A DNA stretch of 42,431 nucleotides from a virus, in IMG/VR virus record IMGVR_UViG_3300031964_000803, positions 1 to 42,431 of that record. The stretch is one strand, 5' to 3'. Positions within the stretch are counted from its first letter, which is position 1; the number at the start of each line of letters is the position of its first letter. Under the pieces are notes generated by a model. That model was given only the letters and a program-made list of their open reading frames with translations. It did not search any database and had not been told where the DNA came from. Shown here piece by piece: positions 6,706 to 14,023 of this stretch. Position numbers and translations under genes: made by a program.

Positions 6706-7463
6706 CCAAGGAACAAACGATCCTGGTATGGCCCGATACCCAGATCCCAGAGCAGGACAATCGCGCGGTCAACGCGCTGATCTCCTTCATCAACGACTTC
6801 GGCCCTGATGGCATCGTTGACATCGGCGACTGGATGGATTTCAGCCCTCCGTCCCGCTGGTCCAAGGGCACCGCCCAGGAATACGACACAAGTCTGACCC
6901 GTGACCTCAAGGTGGCTCATGGAATTCAGGCGCGTGTCCGCGCGGTGCATGATGGTTGGTGGAAGCGTCATCTCGGAAATCACGATATGCGAGTGGCCGA
7001 CTCTGTTCGCCGTTACTCGCCGTGGCTGTACGGCTATGAGGGCATCTCGTACGACTCCATGCTGAAGCACGAGGAGTACGGGATCGAGACTCTGCCGCTG
7101 ATCTACGACATTGCCCCGGGCTGGATCAGTACCCATGGCCATAAAGGCACTCACATGTCTCAGCGGCCGGCAGGCACGGCCATGAGCCTGGTCAAGAGGA
7201 CCAGCAAGAGCGTCGTAATCGGCCATACACATCGTGCCGGGCTGGAGCCCTGGGATAGGGGCTACAACGGCCATACGGACCGACTGTGGGCTATGGAAGT
7301 CGGGAACCTGATGGATATGCGCAAGGCGTCCTATCTGGAGATCGGCTCCGCGAACTGGCAGACCGCTTTTGGTCTGCTTCACGTCAAGGGCCGGCAGGTC
7401 CGGCCTGAGGTCATCTACATCACGAACGGCCGTTTCGTTGTCGATGGGAAGGAGTACAGGTGA
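6702..7463 (+). CDS. Calcineurin-like metallophosphoesterase
   Basis: 253 residues from TTG 6702. All the metal-site motifs of the calcineurin-like phosphoesterase fold can be seen in order: PDTQIP (D near 11), IGDWMDF (about 42-48), GNHD (about 91-94), STHGHKG (about 140-146) and IGHTH (about 167-171). The motifs are complete, so an active dinuclear metal enzyme is expected. Phage members of this family may act as nucleases or nucleotide phosphatases; the substrate cannot be read from the sequence. It lies in the early operon with overlapping neighbours on both sides. Confidence 0.85.
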   Translation: MTKEQTILVWPDTQIPEQDNRAVNALISFINDFGPDGIVDIGDWMDFSPPSRWSKGTAQEYDTSLTRDLKVAHGIQARVRAVHDGWWKRHLGNHDMRVADSVRRYSPWLYGYEGISYDSMLKHEEYGIETLPLIYDIAPGWISTHGHKGTHMSQRPAGTAMSLVKRTSKSVVIGHTHRAGLEPWDRGYNGHTDRLWAMEVGNLMDMRKASYLEIGSANWQTAFGLLHVKGRQVRPEVIYITNGRFVVDGKEYR

Positions 7464-7819
7464 CAGACGAGTGGACTGGCCGCAAGTACGTCGGCATTGG
7501 AGCGGACGCGCGTCCGCTGGAAATCATCTCGGAGCCCTTCAAGGGTGGCGAGATTCAATACGTGGCCTTCAAGAGCGGACTCGAAGTTGCAGTTGTCCGC
7601 ACGGACTCTCTCGATGAAGGCCGCTTCGGTCTCTTCCGGCGCATCATTGAGCCGAAGTACAAGGTTGGCGACAGGGTTGTTATCGGTGACGACGTCTACA
7701 CCATCGATGCAGTGTCGTCCAAGCCCGATAAGGATGGAGAATTCCTTTACATCCTCAATAGCCCAGAGGACATCGATTACTCATGGCAGCTCTACATCGA
7801 CCGTAAGGCCGATGCATGA
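7460..7819 (+). CDS. SH3-like hypothetical protein
   Basis: 119 residues, GTG overlapping the previous stop. The C-terminal half starts YKVGDRVVIGDDVYTIDAV, an SH3-like barrel entry resembling the two repeats in the protein encoded at 4507-5106. The N-terminal half is beta-rich and unknown. It is probably a small binding protein; nothing catalytic is visible. Confidence 0.6.
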   Translation: MTDEWTGRKYVGIGADARPLEIISEPFKGGEIQYVAFKSGLEVAVVRTDSLDEGRFGLFRRIIEPKYKVGDRVVIGDDVYTIDAVSSKPDKDGEFLYILNSPEDIDYSWQLYIDRKADA

Positions 7820-8424
7820 CAGATATCGACTGGCAACCGATCACCGAACTCGCGAAGCGAGTCGGGAAGAAGTACGCGGCCAAGTATCCGGGCATTGATG
7901 CCGAGGACATCTCTCAGGAAGTCCTGGTGAAGCTTGTCGAGCATCCCGACATCCTTCGGGCCTTCCCGGAGAACATTGCCGTTGTCACGGCTCTCATGGG
8001 CAAGCTTGCCGCCGGCTATGCGTCGATGGAGCGATACGACTACACGGTTCGATCGGCGAAGTACCTCTACACACCGGACGAAGTCAGGGCACTTCTTGAG
8101 CATGCCTACTGGGATGAGTCCCTGAGAGAGACATCAGTCCCGACAGGACCGGACGACAGGACGGCACTGGTCGTCTGGCAGAACGTCTGCGTTGCCCTCT
8201 GGGATCTCGATGCCGCATTCACCGCGCTCAATCCGGCCGATGCATTCCGGCTCCAGTCGCGTTACTGGATGGGGAACGAGTTCCCGACCGATGCAGCGAA
8301 GAAGGCTTGCTATCGAGCCGTGGACACTCTCACTCGATACCTGAATGAACGGGTCAATCGGAGCACTGTTGACCACGACGGACCAGGATCCCGTAAGGCC
8401 GGCAAGCTGCCGGCCGCAGCATAA
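7816..8424 (+). CDS. Sigma-factor-like DNA-binding protein
   Basis: 202 residues, ATG in an ATGA overlap. An N-terminal helix pair with PGIDAEDISQEVLVKLVEHPD (about 25-45) looks like sigma-70 region 2 (the DxxQExF-type helix). After a middle part the C-terminal half (about 120-185) is helical with aromatic residues and could be a degraded region 4. The family signal is real but weak. It could be a phage sigma factor for late genes, an anti-host regulator, or simply a helical protein. Late-operon promoters were not evident, which makes an alternative sigma a reasonable idea but not a conclusion. Confidence 0.5.
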   Translation: MTDIDWQPITELAKRVGKKYAAKYPGIDAEDISQEVLVKLVEHPDILRAFPENIAVVTALMGKLAAGYASMERYDYTVRSAKYLYTPDEVRALLEHAYWDESLRETSVPTGPDDRTALVVWQNVCVALWDLDAAFTALNPADAFRLQSRYWMGNEFPTDAAKKACYRAVDTLTRYLNERVNRSTVDHDGPGSRKAGKLPAAA

Positions 8425-8434
8425 GGAGGATGGC

Positions 8435-8635
8435 GTGAACTCTGAAACGTCGGTAGGACTTGCGTGTGTTGGAGTGTTCTTCGGGCTCCTGGCAATCCTG
8501 GGCATTGATGCCCTAGTGGCCCAGGGACTTCACTGGCTCTTCCCCCACTTCTGGGGATTCTGGCGTGACTTTGTTGGAGTCATCATCGCCGTATTCTTCC
8601 TCAATCATCTGCGCGCACGCTCCGTCAAGAGCTGA
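8435..8635 (+). CDS. Small membrane protein with two TM helices
   Basis: GTG 8435 follows AGGAGG at 5-base spacing. The 66-residue product has two hydrophobic stretches (about 7-27 and 44-60) joined by an aromatic-rich turn (LHWLFPHFWGFWRDF) and ends in basic residues (NHLRARSVKS). This is the shape of a small inner-membrane protein. It is encoded away from the endolysin, so superinfection or host-membrane functions are as likely as lysis. Confidence 0.65.
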   Translation: MNSETSVGLACVGVFFGLLAILGIDALVAQGLHWLFPHFWGFWRDFVGVIIAVFFLNHLRARSVKS

Positions 8636-8739
8636 TGTACAAGCGACTGTTTGAAAACCTTGAACGGCGGGGCATCAGCCCCGCCGTTTCGGCAAATCTC
8701 AAGCGCATATCGATGCGATGGATAGGAGAGAAGCGGTGA
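8635..8739 (+). CDS. Possible 34-residue basic protein
   Basis: An ATG overlapping the previous stop (TGATG) opens 34 codons ending in a TGA that overlaps the next GTG. Double coupling argues for translation. The peptide is basic (NLERRGISP, NLKRISMRW). However, its middle codons also form a strong hairpin (8663-8688), so the region may be mainly a terminator or processing site. Unrecognised. Confidence 0.4.
   Translation: MYKRLFENLERRGISPAVSANLKRISMRWIGEKR
8663..8690 (+). terminator. GC-rich hairpin, possible terminator
   Basis: A perfect 11-base stem AACGGCGGGGC-ATCA-GCCCCGCCGTT is followed by TC. The ATCA tetraloop is the same as in the terminator at 9940. It lies inside the small coupled frame 8635-8739, so it may attenuate rather than fully stop transcription. 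Confidence 0.5.
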
Positions 8740-8972
8740 GCCTGAACATGGAAAAGTACACGACAGTCTATCTGGAAGTCACGTGGTCCAGTGGCGATAG
8801 CGAGAAGCTGACACTCCTAGATGGCACGAAGCTTGATGACGTGGTGTCAACTCTTGACGACATCAATTCGGAAGAGTTCTTTGGACTCATCCAGTGGGAC
8901 ACTTCCGTCGTATGCCTGCGACTTGATCTGATTCGTAAGATCAAACTCTGGACCGAAGAGAGGTACCGATGA
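8736..8972 (+). CDS. Small hypothetical protein
   Basis: GTG 8736 with GGAGAG 5 bases upstream gives 78 residues (ATG 8748 is also possible). The sequence alternates beta and helical character (YTTVYLEVTWSSGD, KLDDVVSTLDDINSEEF) and ends in a basic segment. No function recognised. Its ATGA overlap with the following SLOG gene suggests coupling. Confidence 0.65.
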   Translation: MSLNMEKYTTVYLEVTWSSGDSEKLTLLDGTKLDDVVSTLDDINSEEFFGLIQWDTSVVCLRLDLIRKIKLWTEERYR

Positions 8973-9373
8973 GGATCCTCATTACCGGCTCGCGTCAGTG
9001 GACGGACCAGACAAGGCTAGAGACAGAGATTTTCAAGGCGGTAGCGCAGGCGCACGGCGAAGCCTTCATGGGCTATCGGATCCCAGTCACCTTCGTTCAC
9101 GGCGCCTGTCCCCTCGGCGCAGACCAGATGGCCTCTGACTACATCACGAAGATTCAGGCAGTCAACGAGCCTGGTCGCATCTACCATGAGAAGCATCCTG
9201 CCGATTGGGAGAAGCACGGTAAGTCTGCTGGCCTCATCAGGAATGCCGAGATGGTCAAGCTCGGTGCTGACCTCTGCATTGCCTTCATCGTTCCCGGCCG
9301 CAGCCGGGGAACAGAGCATACTGTCCGGCTTGCCCGCACTGCGGGCATCGAAGTCTGTGCGGTGATCGCCTAA
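8969..9373 (+). CDS. YspA/DUF2493-type SLOG protein
   Basis: 134 residues. The Rossmann-like entry MRILITGSRQWTD, the central VHGACPLGADQMA (about 48-60) and HPADWEKHGKSAGLIRNAEMV (about 74-94) form the signature of the YspA-type SLOG family, which binds nucleotide-derived ligands. Such proteins are frequent in actinophages and are linked by comparative genomics to nucleotide signalling or nucleotide modification; the ligand is not known here. The family call is confident; the role is not. Confidence 0.8.
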   Translation: MRILITGSRQWTDQTRLETEIFKAVAQAHGEAFMGYRIPVTFVHGACPLGADQMASDYITKIQAVNEPGRIYHEKHPADWEKHGKSAGLIRNAEMVKLGADLCIAFIVPGRSRGTEHTVRLARTAGIEVCAVIA

Positions 9374-9573
9374 TGGCTATCCGAATCAGAGCAACATTCG
9401 TTATCGAGTACGATGCGGATCCCGGTGACTATGGCACTGACGTACCGGCAGATATGGCATCGGTTGATGAGGAGAATTACACTAGCGGCTCCGTAAGTCT
9501 GGATGAGCTTGCCTATGGTGGCGATGACGTCACGATAGCTGCGACTTTCGAAGGGCTGGTAGTCAATGACTGA
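9373..9573 (+). CDS. Small acidic hypothetical protein
   Basis: 66 residues from an ATG in a TAATG overlap. Strongly acidic (about 16 D/E), beginning with a beta strand (IRIRATFVIEYDADP) and ending IAATFEGLVVND. It resembles short beta-sandwich proteins of unknown function seen in actinophages. No further assignment. Confidence 0.6.
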   Translation: MAIRIRATFVIEYDADPGDYGTDVPADMASVDEENYTSGSVSLDELAYGGDDVTIAATFEGLVVND

Positions 9574-9931
9574 GTTCGAGGTCGGAGACATCATTGAGTG
9601 CCCCACCGACGATAAAGAGCGGGAGCGATACGAAGTCAAGTACGTCATCCGTCAGCCCGATGGCCGAGTCTTCTACATCGGCAAGGTATTGACCGGCGAT
9701 CGTGTCGGACATGAGCTTTGGGGGATCTTCAGTACGGCTCGCAAGGTCGAACCATTCTTTGAAGCTGGCAAGACATATCGGGATCACGACGGAGAGCTGT
9801 TCGAGGTGCAGCACGTATCGGAGCGATACGGCAAGAAGATCGCGGCCGGCTGGGCTAAGTATCCGGACATGGATGATGGATACTGGATTTCCAAGACCAT
9901 GTTCGGTCGGTGGACCGAGGTGAAGGACTAG
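9566..9931 (+). CDS. Hypothetical protein, last gene of the early operon
   Basis: 121 residues, overlapping its neighbour by 8 bases. It contains two short beta-rich units beginning FEVGDIIE and FEAGKTYRD, each followed by (Y/F)EV(K/Q), suggesting an internal duplication of an SH3-like unit as in other small proteins of this operon. Function unknown. A strong bidirectional terminator follows. Confidence 0.65.
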   Translation: MTEFEVGDIIECPTDDKERERYEVKYVIRQPDGRVFYIGKVLTGDRVGHELWGIFSTARKVEPFFEAGKTYRDHDGELFEVQHVSERYGKKIAAGWAKYPDMDDGYWISKTMFGRWTEVKD

Positions 9932-9939
9932 AACGACAG

Positions 9940-9967
9940 AAAGCCCCCGCCATCAGGCGGGGGCTTT
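9940..9967. terminator. Bidirectional terminator, left border of the XRE cassette
   Basis: A perfect 12-base stem AAAGCCCCCGCC-ATCA-GGCGGGGGCTTT has A residues before and T residues after, so it can stop transcription from both sides. It separates the plus-strand early operon from the minus-strand DUF397 gene. It is a near-copy, in inverted orientation, of the terminator at 11850. Confidence 0.9.
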
Positions 9968-10043
9968 CGTGTTTCGGCAGTAAGTAATCCGTGACTCACG
10001 TCAGGTACTGCCTGATGCCAGCCCATTGGAGCCGACCCTGATA

Positions 10044-10238
10044 TCAGCCTAGCTCACCGTTCTTGATCGCGGAGACGAACGCCGACCAGGCTTCAGAGCC
10101 GAACTGAAGTGCCGGCCCCTGGGGGTCCTTCGTGTCGCCTACAGCGACACCATCAACAGCGGCAACCTCTACACAGTCGCCAGACGCATTGCTGTAGCTG
10201 GCCTTACGCCAGGTGCCCTCGATACCGTGCTTCATCAT
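10044..10238 (-). CDS. DUF397 protein (Scr2-like)
   Basis: 64 residues with the full DUF397 consensus: WRKASYSNASGDCVEVA, then VAVGDTKDPQGPALQF and WSAFVSAIKNGE. In Streptomyces DUF397 proteins pair with XRE/DUF5753 regulators, as in Scr1/Scr2 of S. coelicolor and the whiJ/abaA-type clusters, where the pair behaves like a toxin-antitoxin or ligand-regulator system that affects development and antibiotic production. Its start overlaps the XRE stop (ATGA), so the two are translationally coupled. Phage carriage is the unusual part. Confidence 0.9.
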   Translation of the reverse strand: MMKHGIEGTWRKASYSNASGDCVEVAAVDGVAVGDTKDPQGPALQFGSEAWSAFVSAIKNGELG

Positions 10239-11089
10239 GGCGCATACTCCTTAGCGAGTTGGTGTAGCCAGTCGCGCGTTCGCTCTGGCGGATCCGCAGA
10301 CGCCATGAGTCGACTGAAAGCGTCTTCATGGCGATCGAGGTCTGATGGTCGGTCCATATAAAGTGCACCGGTCATAGCCTCTGTATAGGCCACGGTTCCG
10401 GGCACTTCGTCAGTGAACTCGAAGAGCACGAAGCTTTGTCCCATGCTGGCATGGGCTCCGGCAGTGAAGGGCAGGAACTGCACCACAACCTTGGAACTTC
10501 GCGAAAGATCGGCCAGCTTGAGTAGCTGAGCTGCCATAATGGCCGGCGATCCAACAGGGCGCCGGGCAACAGCTTCGCTCATGACTGCCCAGATCTGCGG
10601 ACCCTCTGGACGATCAAGGATCGCCTGGCGCTCCATCCGAAGCGCAACACGTTGATCAATCTGGTCGCTGGTCTCCAGTGGATGCCCCACTTGGAACACT
10701 GCCCGAGCGTAGTCCTGGGTCTGGAACAAGCCGGGGATCAACTCCTGCTGGAACGTGCGGATCCTGGCAGCGTCAGCCTCAAACCCTACGTAGTCGGCGA
10801 ACCAGCCGGGCACCGAGTCTCCGTAGGACTGCCACCATCCTCGCTGCCGGCTACGGCGAGCAAGATCTCTGATCGATCGCACCTCGTCATCGGCCGTTAC
10901 CCCATAGATTTCAAGCAGGGGACGTACGTCCGCATCCCGAAGGGCGATCTCTCCCGACTCGATACGAGACAGCTTGCTCAGCGACCAGCCGAGCGGGGCA
11001 CAGACGTCCTTGGCTGCGATGTTCTGGTCTGACCGCAACTTGCGCAGCGACGCGCCCAGACGTCGCCTCAGCACGGTTGGACTCTGCAC
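10235..11089 (-). CDS. XRE/DUF5753 regulator (Scr1/WhiJ-like)
   Basis: GTG 11089, preceded by GGGAGAGG, gives 284 residues, the normal length of this family. A longer reading to 11140 lacks a ribosome binding site. Residues 8-64 form an XRE helix-turn-helix (LRRRLGASLRKLR, CAPLGWSLSKLSRIESGE). The rest is the DUF5753 domain with its conserved ARSRQRGWW, IRTFQQELIPGLFQTQDYARAV, RQAILD and TGALYMDRPSDLDRHEDAFSRL blocks. It probably represses its own promoter and is modulated by the DUF397 partner. It could alternatively have been recruited as a phage decision regulator. Confidence 0.9.
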   Translation of the reverse strand: MQSPTVLRRRLGASLRKLRSDQNIAAKDVCAPLGWSLSKLSRIESGEIALRDADVRPLLEIYGVTADDEVRSIRDLARRSRQRGWWQSYGDSVPGWFADYVGFEADAARIRTFQQELIPGLFQTQDYARAVFQVGHPLETSDQIDQRVALRMERQAILDRPEGPQIWAVMSEAVARRPVGSPAIMAAQLLKLADLSRSSKVVVQFLPFTAGAHASMGQSFVLFEFTDEVPGTVAYTEAMTGALYMDRPSDLDRHEDAFSRLMASADPPERTRDWLHQLAKEYAP

Positions 11090-11173
11090 GCTGCCTCTCC
11101 CAGGTCGATGACGCACATACAGTCTCCCACCACCTCTCACCTGATCAACCCCCGGCTCGCGCGATCATGCAAC

Positions 11174-11201
11174 TTGCACTTGCTGTCAAATTTGCACTTG
11201 C
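11174..11201. promoter_or_regulatory. Direct repeat TTGCACTTGC x2, candidate XRE operator
   Basis: Two exact copies of TTGCACTTGC (11174-11183 and 11192-11201), start-to-start 18 bases, lie in the 177-base divergent gap between the XRE and HATPase starts. On the minus strand a TTGACA (11190-11185) lies between the copies. Position and repeat structure suggest the operator through which the XRE protein controls itself and perhaps the divergent gene. Confidence 0.5.
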
Positions 11202-11266
11202 ATCGGAGCCTACCTGCGGGGCATCATGAAGTCAGGAAGATTGCTCATAGTGATCGCGAGTCGCCC

Positions 11267-11731
11267 ATGAGTGATCTTGATCCGGCATCAGATTGGATCA
11301 TCATGGGATCAGCCGTGTTAGCTGTGGCTTGGAGACGCTTCTACGTCAGTACGCCCGAAGGGCTTTCGTCGCTCAGGCGACACTGCCGTCGGTCCATGGA
11401 GCTGCAATGGCTCCTACTCAATCCCGTCCTCGATGCCGCAGAGCTGGTCATCAGCGAGCTAGCCACGAACGCGATCAGGCACGCCGATGGTGTGGAGGGC
11501 ATAGACCTGCGGATCGTAGACGTCTACTACGACCATCCCGTCCTGACGATCGAGTGCCGAGATGGATCCCCCGTCTTCGATGTTGTGGCGCCCGGCAACT
11601 CCCTCTCAGACAGCTGTCGCGGTCTGGGTATCGTCACCGCGCTCACGGACCACTGGCACATAGAGCCCAGGGGTTCAGGCAAGTCAGTGATCGCGGTCAT
11701 CGACACGTCACTCAAACGGGTGAAGCTGTAG
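11267..11731 (+). CDS. HATPase_c anti-sigma-factor-like kinase
   Basis: ATG 11267 gives 154 residues; the SD is weak and ATG 11303 is an alternative. The N-box is AAELVISELATNAIRHAD (E and N in place), the G1 box is ECRDGSP, and G2 is CRGLGIVTAL, the GHKL/HATPase_c pattern of RsbW/SpoIIAB-type proteins abundant in Streptomyces. Such proteins are the third usual member of whiJ/abaA-type clusters. Here it is divergent from the XRE-DUF397 pair. It may bind a host sigma factor or anti-anti-sigma factor; this is inference. Confidence 0.8.
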   Translation: MSDLDPASDWIIMGSAVLAVAWRRFYVSTPEGLSSLRRHCRRSMELQWLLLNPVLDAAELVISELATNAIRHADGVEGIDLRIVDVYYDHPVLTIECRDGSPVFDVVAPGNSLSDSCRGLGIVTALTDHWHIEPRGSGKSVIAVIDTSLKRVKL

Positions 11732-11782
11732 ACCAGACGCTTTGATGAAGGCGCGAGGGGCAAGATGCCCCTTCCATAGACT

Positions 11783-11818
11783 CCTCCGGAGAGTCGCTGA
11801 CCCTTCTATCTCCGGAGG
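11783..11818. repeat. Inverted repeat of two CTCCGGAG palindromes
   Basis: CCTCCGGAGA (11783-11792) and TCTCCGGAGG (11809-11818) form a 10-base stem with a 16-base loop. Each arm is itself built on the palindrome CTCCGGAG. It lies in the 118-base gap between the HATPase stop and the next terminator. It may be an additional transcription stop or a protein-binding site. Confidence 0.6.
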
Positions 11819-11849
11819 ACGCGTGGCCGTCGGTCGGCCGCCACGCAAA

Positions 11850-11879
11850 GAAGCCCCCCGCCTGATGGCGGGGGGCTTC
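11850..11879. terminator. Bidirectional terminator, right border of the XRE cassette
   Basis: A perfect 13-base stem GAAGCCCCCCGCC-TGAT-GGCGGGGGGCTTC. It ends the plus-strand HATPase gene and the minus-strand late operon, which converge here. Its reverse complement has the ATCA loop of the terminator at 9940, so the two hairpins are near-identical inverted copies bracketing the cassette. Confidence 0.9.
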
Positions 11880-11885
11880 GTCGTT

Positions 11886-12116
11886 CTAGCTACTGGACTC
11901 CAGCTGAGTCACACGCTGGTCCAGCGCGGTAAGGGCCGTGGATGTGTTGGTGGCGTGCTGACTCAGCTCATCGCCAAGACGCACAACCGCAGCAGTGTTC
12001 TCGGCAACTGCCGTGACGAAGTCATGAAGCTTCGCCAGACTCTTGGCACACATGGCCAGTAGGGCACCCGCAGTGCCTATCGCAGCCATGATGGTCGTAA
12101 TGGTGTCGATGCTCAT
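11886..12116 (-). CDS. Probable holin with one TM helix and coiled coil
   Basis: 76 residues: one hydrophobic segment at about 5-27 (ITTIMAAIGTAGALLAMCAKSLA), then a polar heptad region ending LTALDQRVTQLESS. The last gene of the late operon, near the endolysin, and this shape (single TM plus coiled coil) are typical of actinophage holins or holin partners. Sequence similarity alone would not prove it. Confidence 0.6.
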   Translation of the reverse strand: MSIDTITTIMAAIGTAGALLAMCAKSLAKLHDFVTAVAENTAAVVRLGDELSQHATNTSTALTALDQRVTQLESSS

Positions 12117-12126
12117 AACTCAGTCA

Positions 12127-12495
12127 TCACGCACCAGGCGCGACAGGCGCCTCAGCCGCCGGAGCGGCTGGCACAGCTATCGGCACTGCACTGGCCGCAT
12201 GCTCAACAGCCGCAGCCAGCTTCCGCAGCTCGGCCGCAGCATCAGCCCGAACACGATCAACATCGGCCGTGGCCTGAGCCTTCAGCTTGGCCACCTCAGC
12301 CTCAACTGCCTTGGCAACGCTCGGATCATGAGTCTCTACATAGTCCACAACGCCCGTAGCGTCGTGCTGAAGGGTGGCCACGTTGCCAGTAGCCACGGCG
12401 GTTGCAACGCCAGTCAGACGGGCGCTGACGTAGCTCAGCGCGTTGTGCAGAGTGACACCAGACCCAACGACAGTCAGCAGTTCAACAAGGCTCAT
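12127..12495 (-). CDS. Lysis-cassette protein, alanine-rich, possible second holin
   Basis: 122 residues. A moderately hydrophobic N-terminus (VELLTVVGSGVTL, about 4-16) is followed by a long alanine-rich helix with charged repeats (VAKAVEAEVAKLKAQATADVDRVRADAAAELRKL) and an A/P-rich tail. Its start overlaps the endolysin stop (TGATG). It may be a holin, a spanin-like helper for the actinobacterial envelope, or a minor virion protein. Unresolved. Confidence 0.5.
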   Translation of the reverse strand: MSLVELLTVVGSGVTLHNALSYVSARLTGVATAVATGNVATLQHDATGVVDYVETHDPSVAKAVEAEVAKLKAQATADVDRVRADAAAELRKLAAAVEHAASAVPIAVPAAPAAEAPVAPGA

Positions 12496-13361
12496 CAGAC
12501 AGCACTTCCCTTCAGGGCAGACAGGAGATTGGCGACCATGGCCGCATAGCCGGCCTCAACAGCCGCAGTGATCTGAGCGGCGGACGGACCGCCAATGGAT
12601 GCAATGGTGGCGAGATCGGCCTTGATGGCTGCGGTCTGCGCGTCGCGCTCATAATCGACGTACGCCATGACGCCACCAGGCGTCATGGCCTTCTTAGTGG
12701 CAACGTTCGTCATCTGGAAATTCCAGACAGCGGCAGCGATGTTCTTGAGGTCGTCGGCATCGAGAGTGGCCAAGACATCCTCCTTCGGTCGTGGGTACTG
12801 CCCATAGTCGGCAGTCTGGGCATAGTCGTAATCGGCAGAGCCGCTGAACAGCGTTCCCTCTTGACGGATATTGGCGTGAGCACTCCACTTGCCATCCGAC
12901 CAGGCCATGGTCTGCCAGAAGAAAGATGCTGTGGCTGGCGAAGCCGCCACGCTCTCAACCGCGTAGTAGCCACCGTAGAATCCGGATCGGCTAATGCCGA
13001 TCACAGAATTCACGCCATCCATGTACTGATTGATTGTGTGGAACCGCGATCCGCTCGCATCGAAGTCACAGGCGAAATAGATGACCGTGTCATCGGGAAG
13101 GCCAACCGCCTTCCGCTGTGCATCGGCAGTCTGGGCATCGGCCACGCCAGCGGCATAGCCGCCAAGCATTCGATTCGCAGCGCCTTCCCAGACCACGATG
13201 ATATCCAGGCCGTGAGCCTGATAGTCGGTGACCTCGGACGCGGTAATGTTCTTGGTGGAATCAGGACTCAGATATCGGGCCACAAAGTGGGCGCCAGACG
13301 CCAGGATCTGACTTGTATCAGGCCGTGCCCAAGCGATATCGATTCCCATCACGTCAGTCAA
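12495..13361 (-). CDS. Endolysin with DUF1906 (GH25-like) domain
   Basis: TTG 13361 with AAGGAGG 5 bases upstream gives 288 residues. Residues about 5-195 match the DUF1906 glycoside-hydrolase-like fold (Rv2525c type): MGIDIAWARPD at the N-terminus, HFVARYLSPDS, YFACDFDAS and SGFYGGYYAVES, with acidic residues at the strand ends expected of a TIM-barrel lysozyme. The C-terminal about 90 residues are helical and may bind the wall or oligomerise. It lies next to the two membrane-protein genes of the lysis cassette. Cleavage of peptidoglycan during lysis is the expected role. Confidence 0.8.
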   Translation of the reverse strand: MTDVMGIDIAWARPDTSQILASGAHFVARYLSPDSTKNITASEVTDYQAHGLDIIVVWEGAANRMLGGYAAGVADAQTADAQRKAVGLPDDTVIYFACDFDASGSRFHTINQYMDGVNSVIGISRSGFYGGYYAVESVAASPATASFFWQTMAWSDGKWSAHANIRQEGTLFSGSADYDYAQTADYGQYPRPKEDVLATLDADDLKNIAAAVWNFQMTNVATKKAMTPGGVMAYVDYERDAQTAAIKADLATIASIGGPSAAQITAAVEAGYAAMVANLLSALKGSAV

Positions 13362-13370
13362 GGTGCCTCC

Positions 13371-14012
13371 TTACACGGTCTGGTAGGTCATCTGAATCCG
13401 CATGTACGACGTCGCGGACGTCCACGTATATCCGCTGCCAGAGCCAACGGCAACGTAGCTCTGTGAAGAGCTGAGCGCCATTACGCTAGCAAAGGTGGCT
13501 GCTGATCCCACATCGGAAAGCAGCGGATGCCATACGGCACTTGCATCACGGAATTTCCCTGTGCCCTGCCAGCCCATATCTCCAGACACAGTGGCCGATT
13601 GGATGGGCAGAGACACATTGATGGATCCAGTACCGAGAGTAGATCCAGTGCCCCACTCAAGATCGGCAGTAACGAAACACGTCTTACCGACTTGCGCATA
13701 GAGGCCCCGGGCCACAGAGGCGCCGAGAGCCGACAGTCCAGACCACGTAGGCGTGTATGGCTGCCAGGCGCCAAGCGTGATGTTATTCCAGGCTGTTCCG
13801 TCCCATTGCTGATAGCAATCCAGATCGTAGCGATAACACATGTCGCCTGTCGCAGGAGACGGATTCGCGGCAGTCTGAGCGATTGAAGAAGTGTACTTCG
13901 GAATCACTATGCCATCGAGGTCAGTGGCCAACGTCTGGAGGGACGCCGGCACATTCGGTGAATCGGCCAGCGATGGATAGGTCAGTCCGGACTTGGGTGT
14001 GCTTGCAGACAT
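13371..14012 (-). CDS. Minor tail / fibre-tip protein
   Basis: 213 residues. The N-terminal 55 residues read as a fibre adaptor (TPKSGLTYPSLADSPNVPASLQTLATDLDG, a motif frequent at the N-terminus of actinophage tail-tip proteins). Then comes CYRYDLDCYQQWDGTAWNNITLGAWQPYTPTWSG and a serine/glycine-rich beta domain. Placed between the tail tip genes and lysis, it is probably a receptor-binding or fibre-end protein. Confidence 0.65.
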   Translation of the reverse strand: MSASTPKSGLTYPSLADSPNVPASLQTLATDLDGIVIPKYTSSIAQTAANPSPATGDMCYRYDLDCYQQWDGTAWNNITLGAWQPYTPTWSGLSALGASVARGLYAQVGKTCFVTADLEWGTGSTLGTGSINVSLPIQSATVSGDMGWQGTGKFRDASAVWHPLLSDVGSAATFASVMALSSSQSYVAVGSGSGYTWTSATSYMRIQMTYQTV

Positions 14013-14023
14013 TCAATCTCCTC

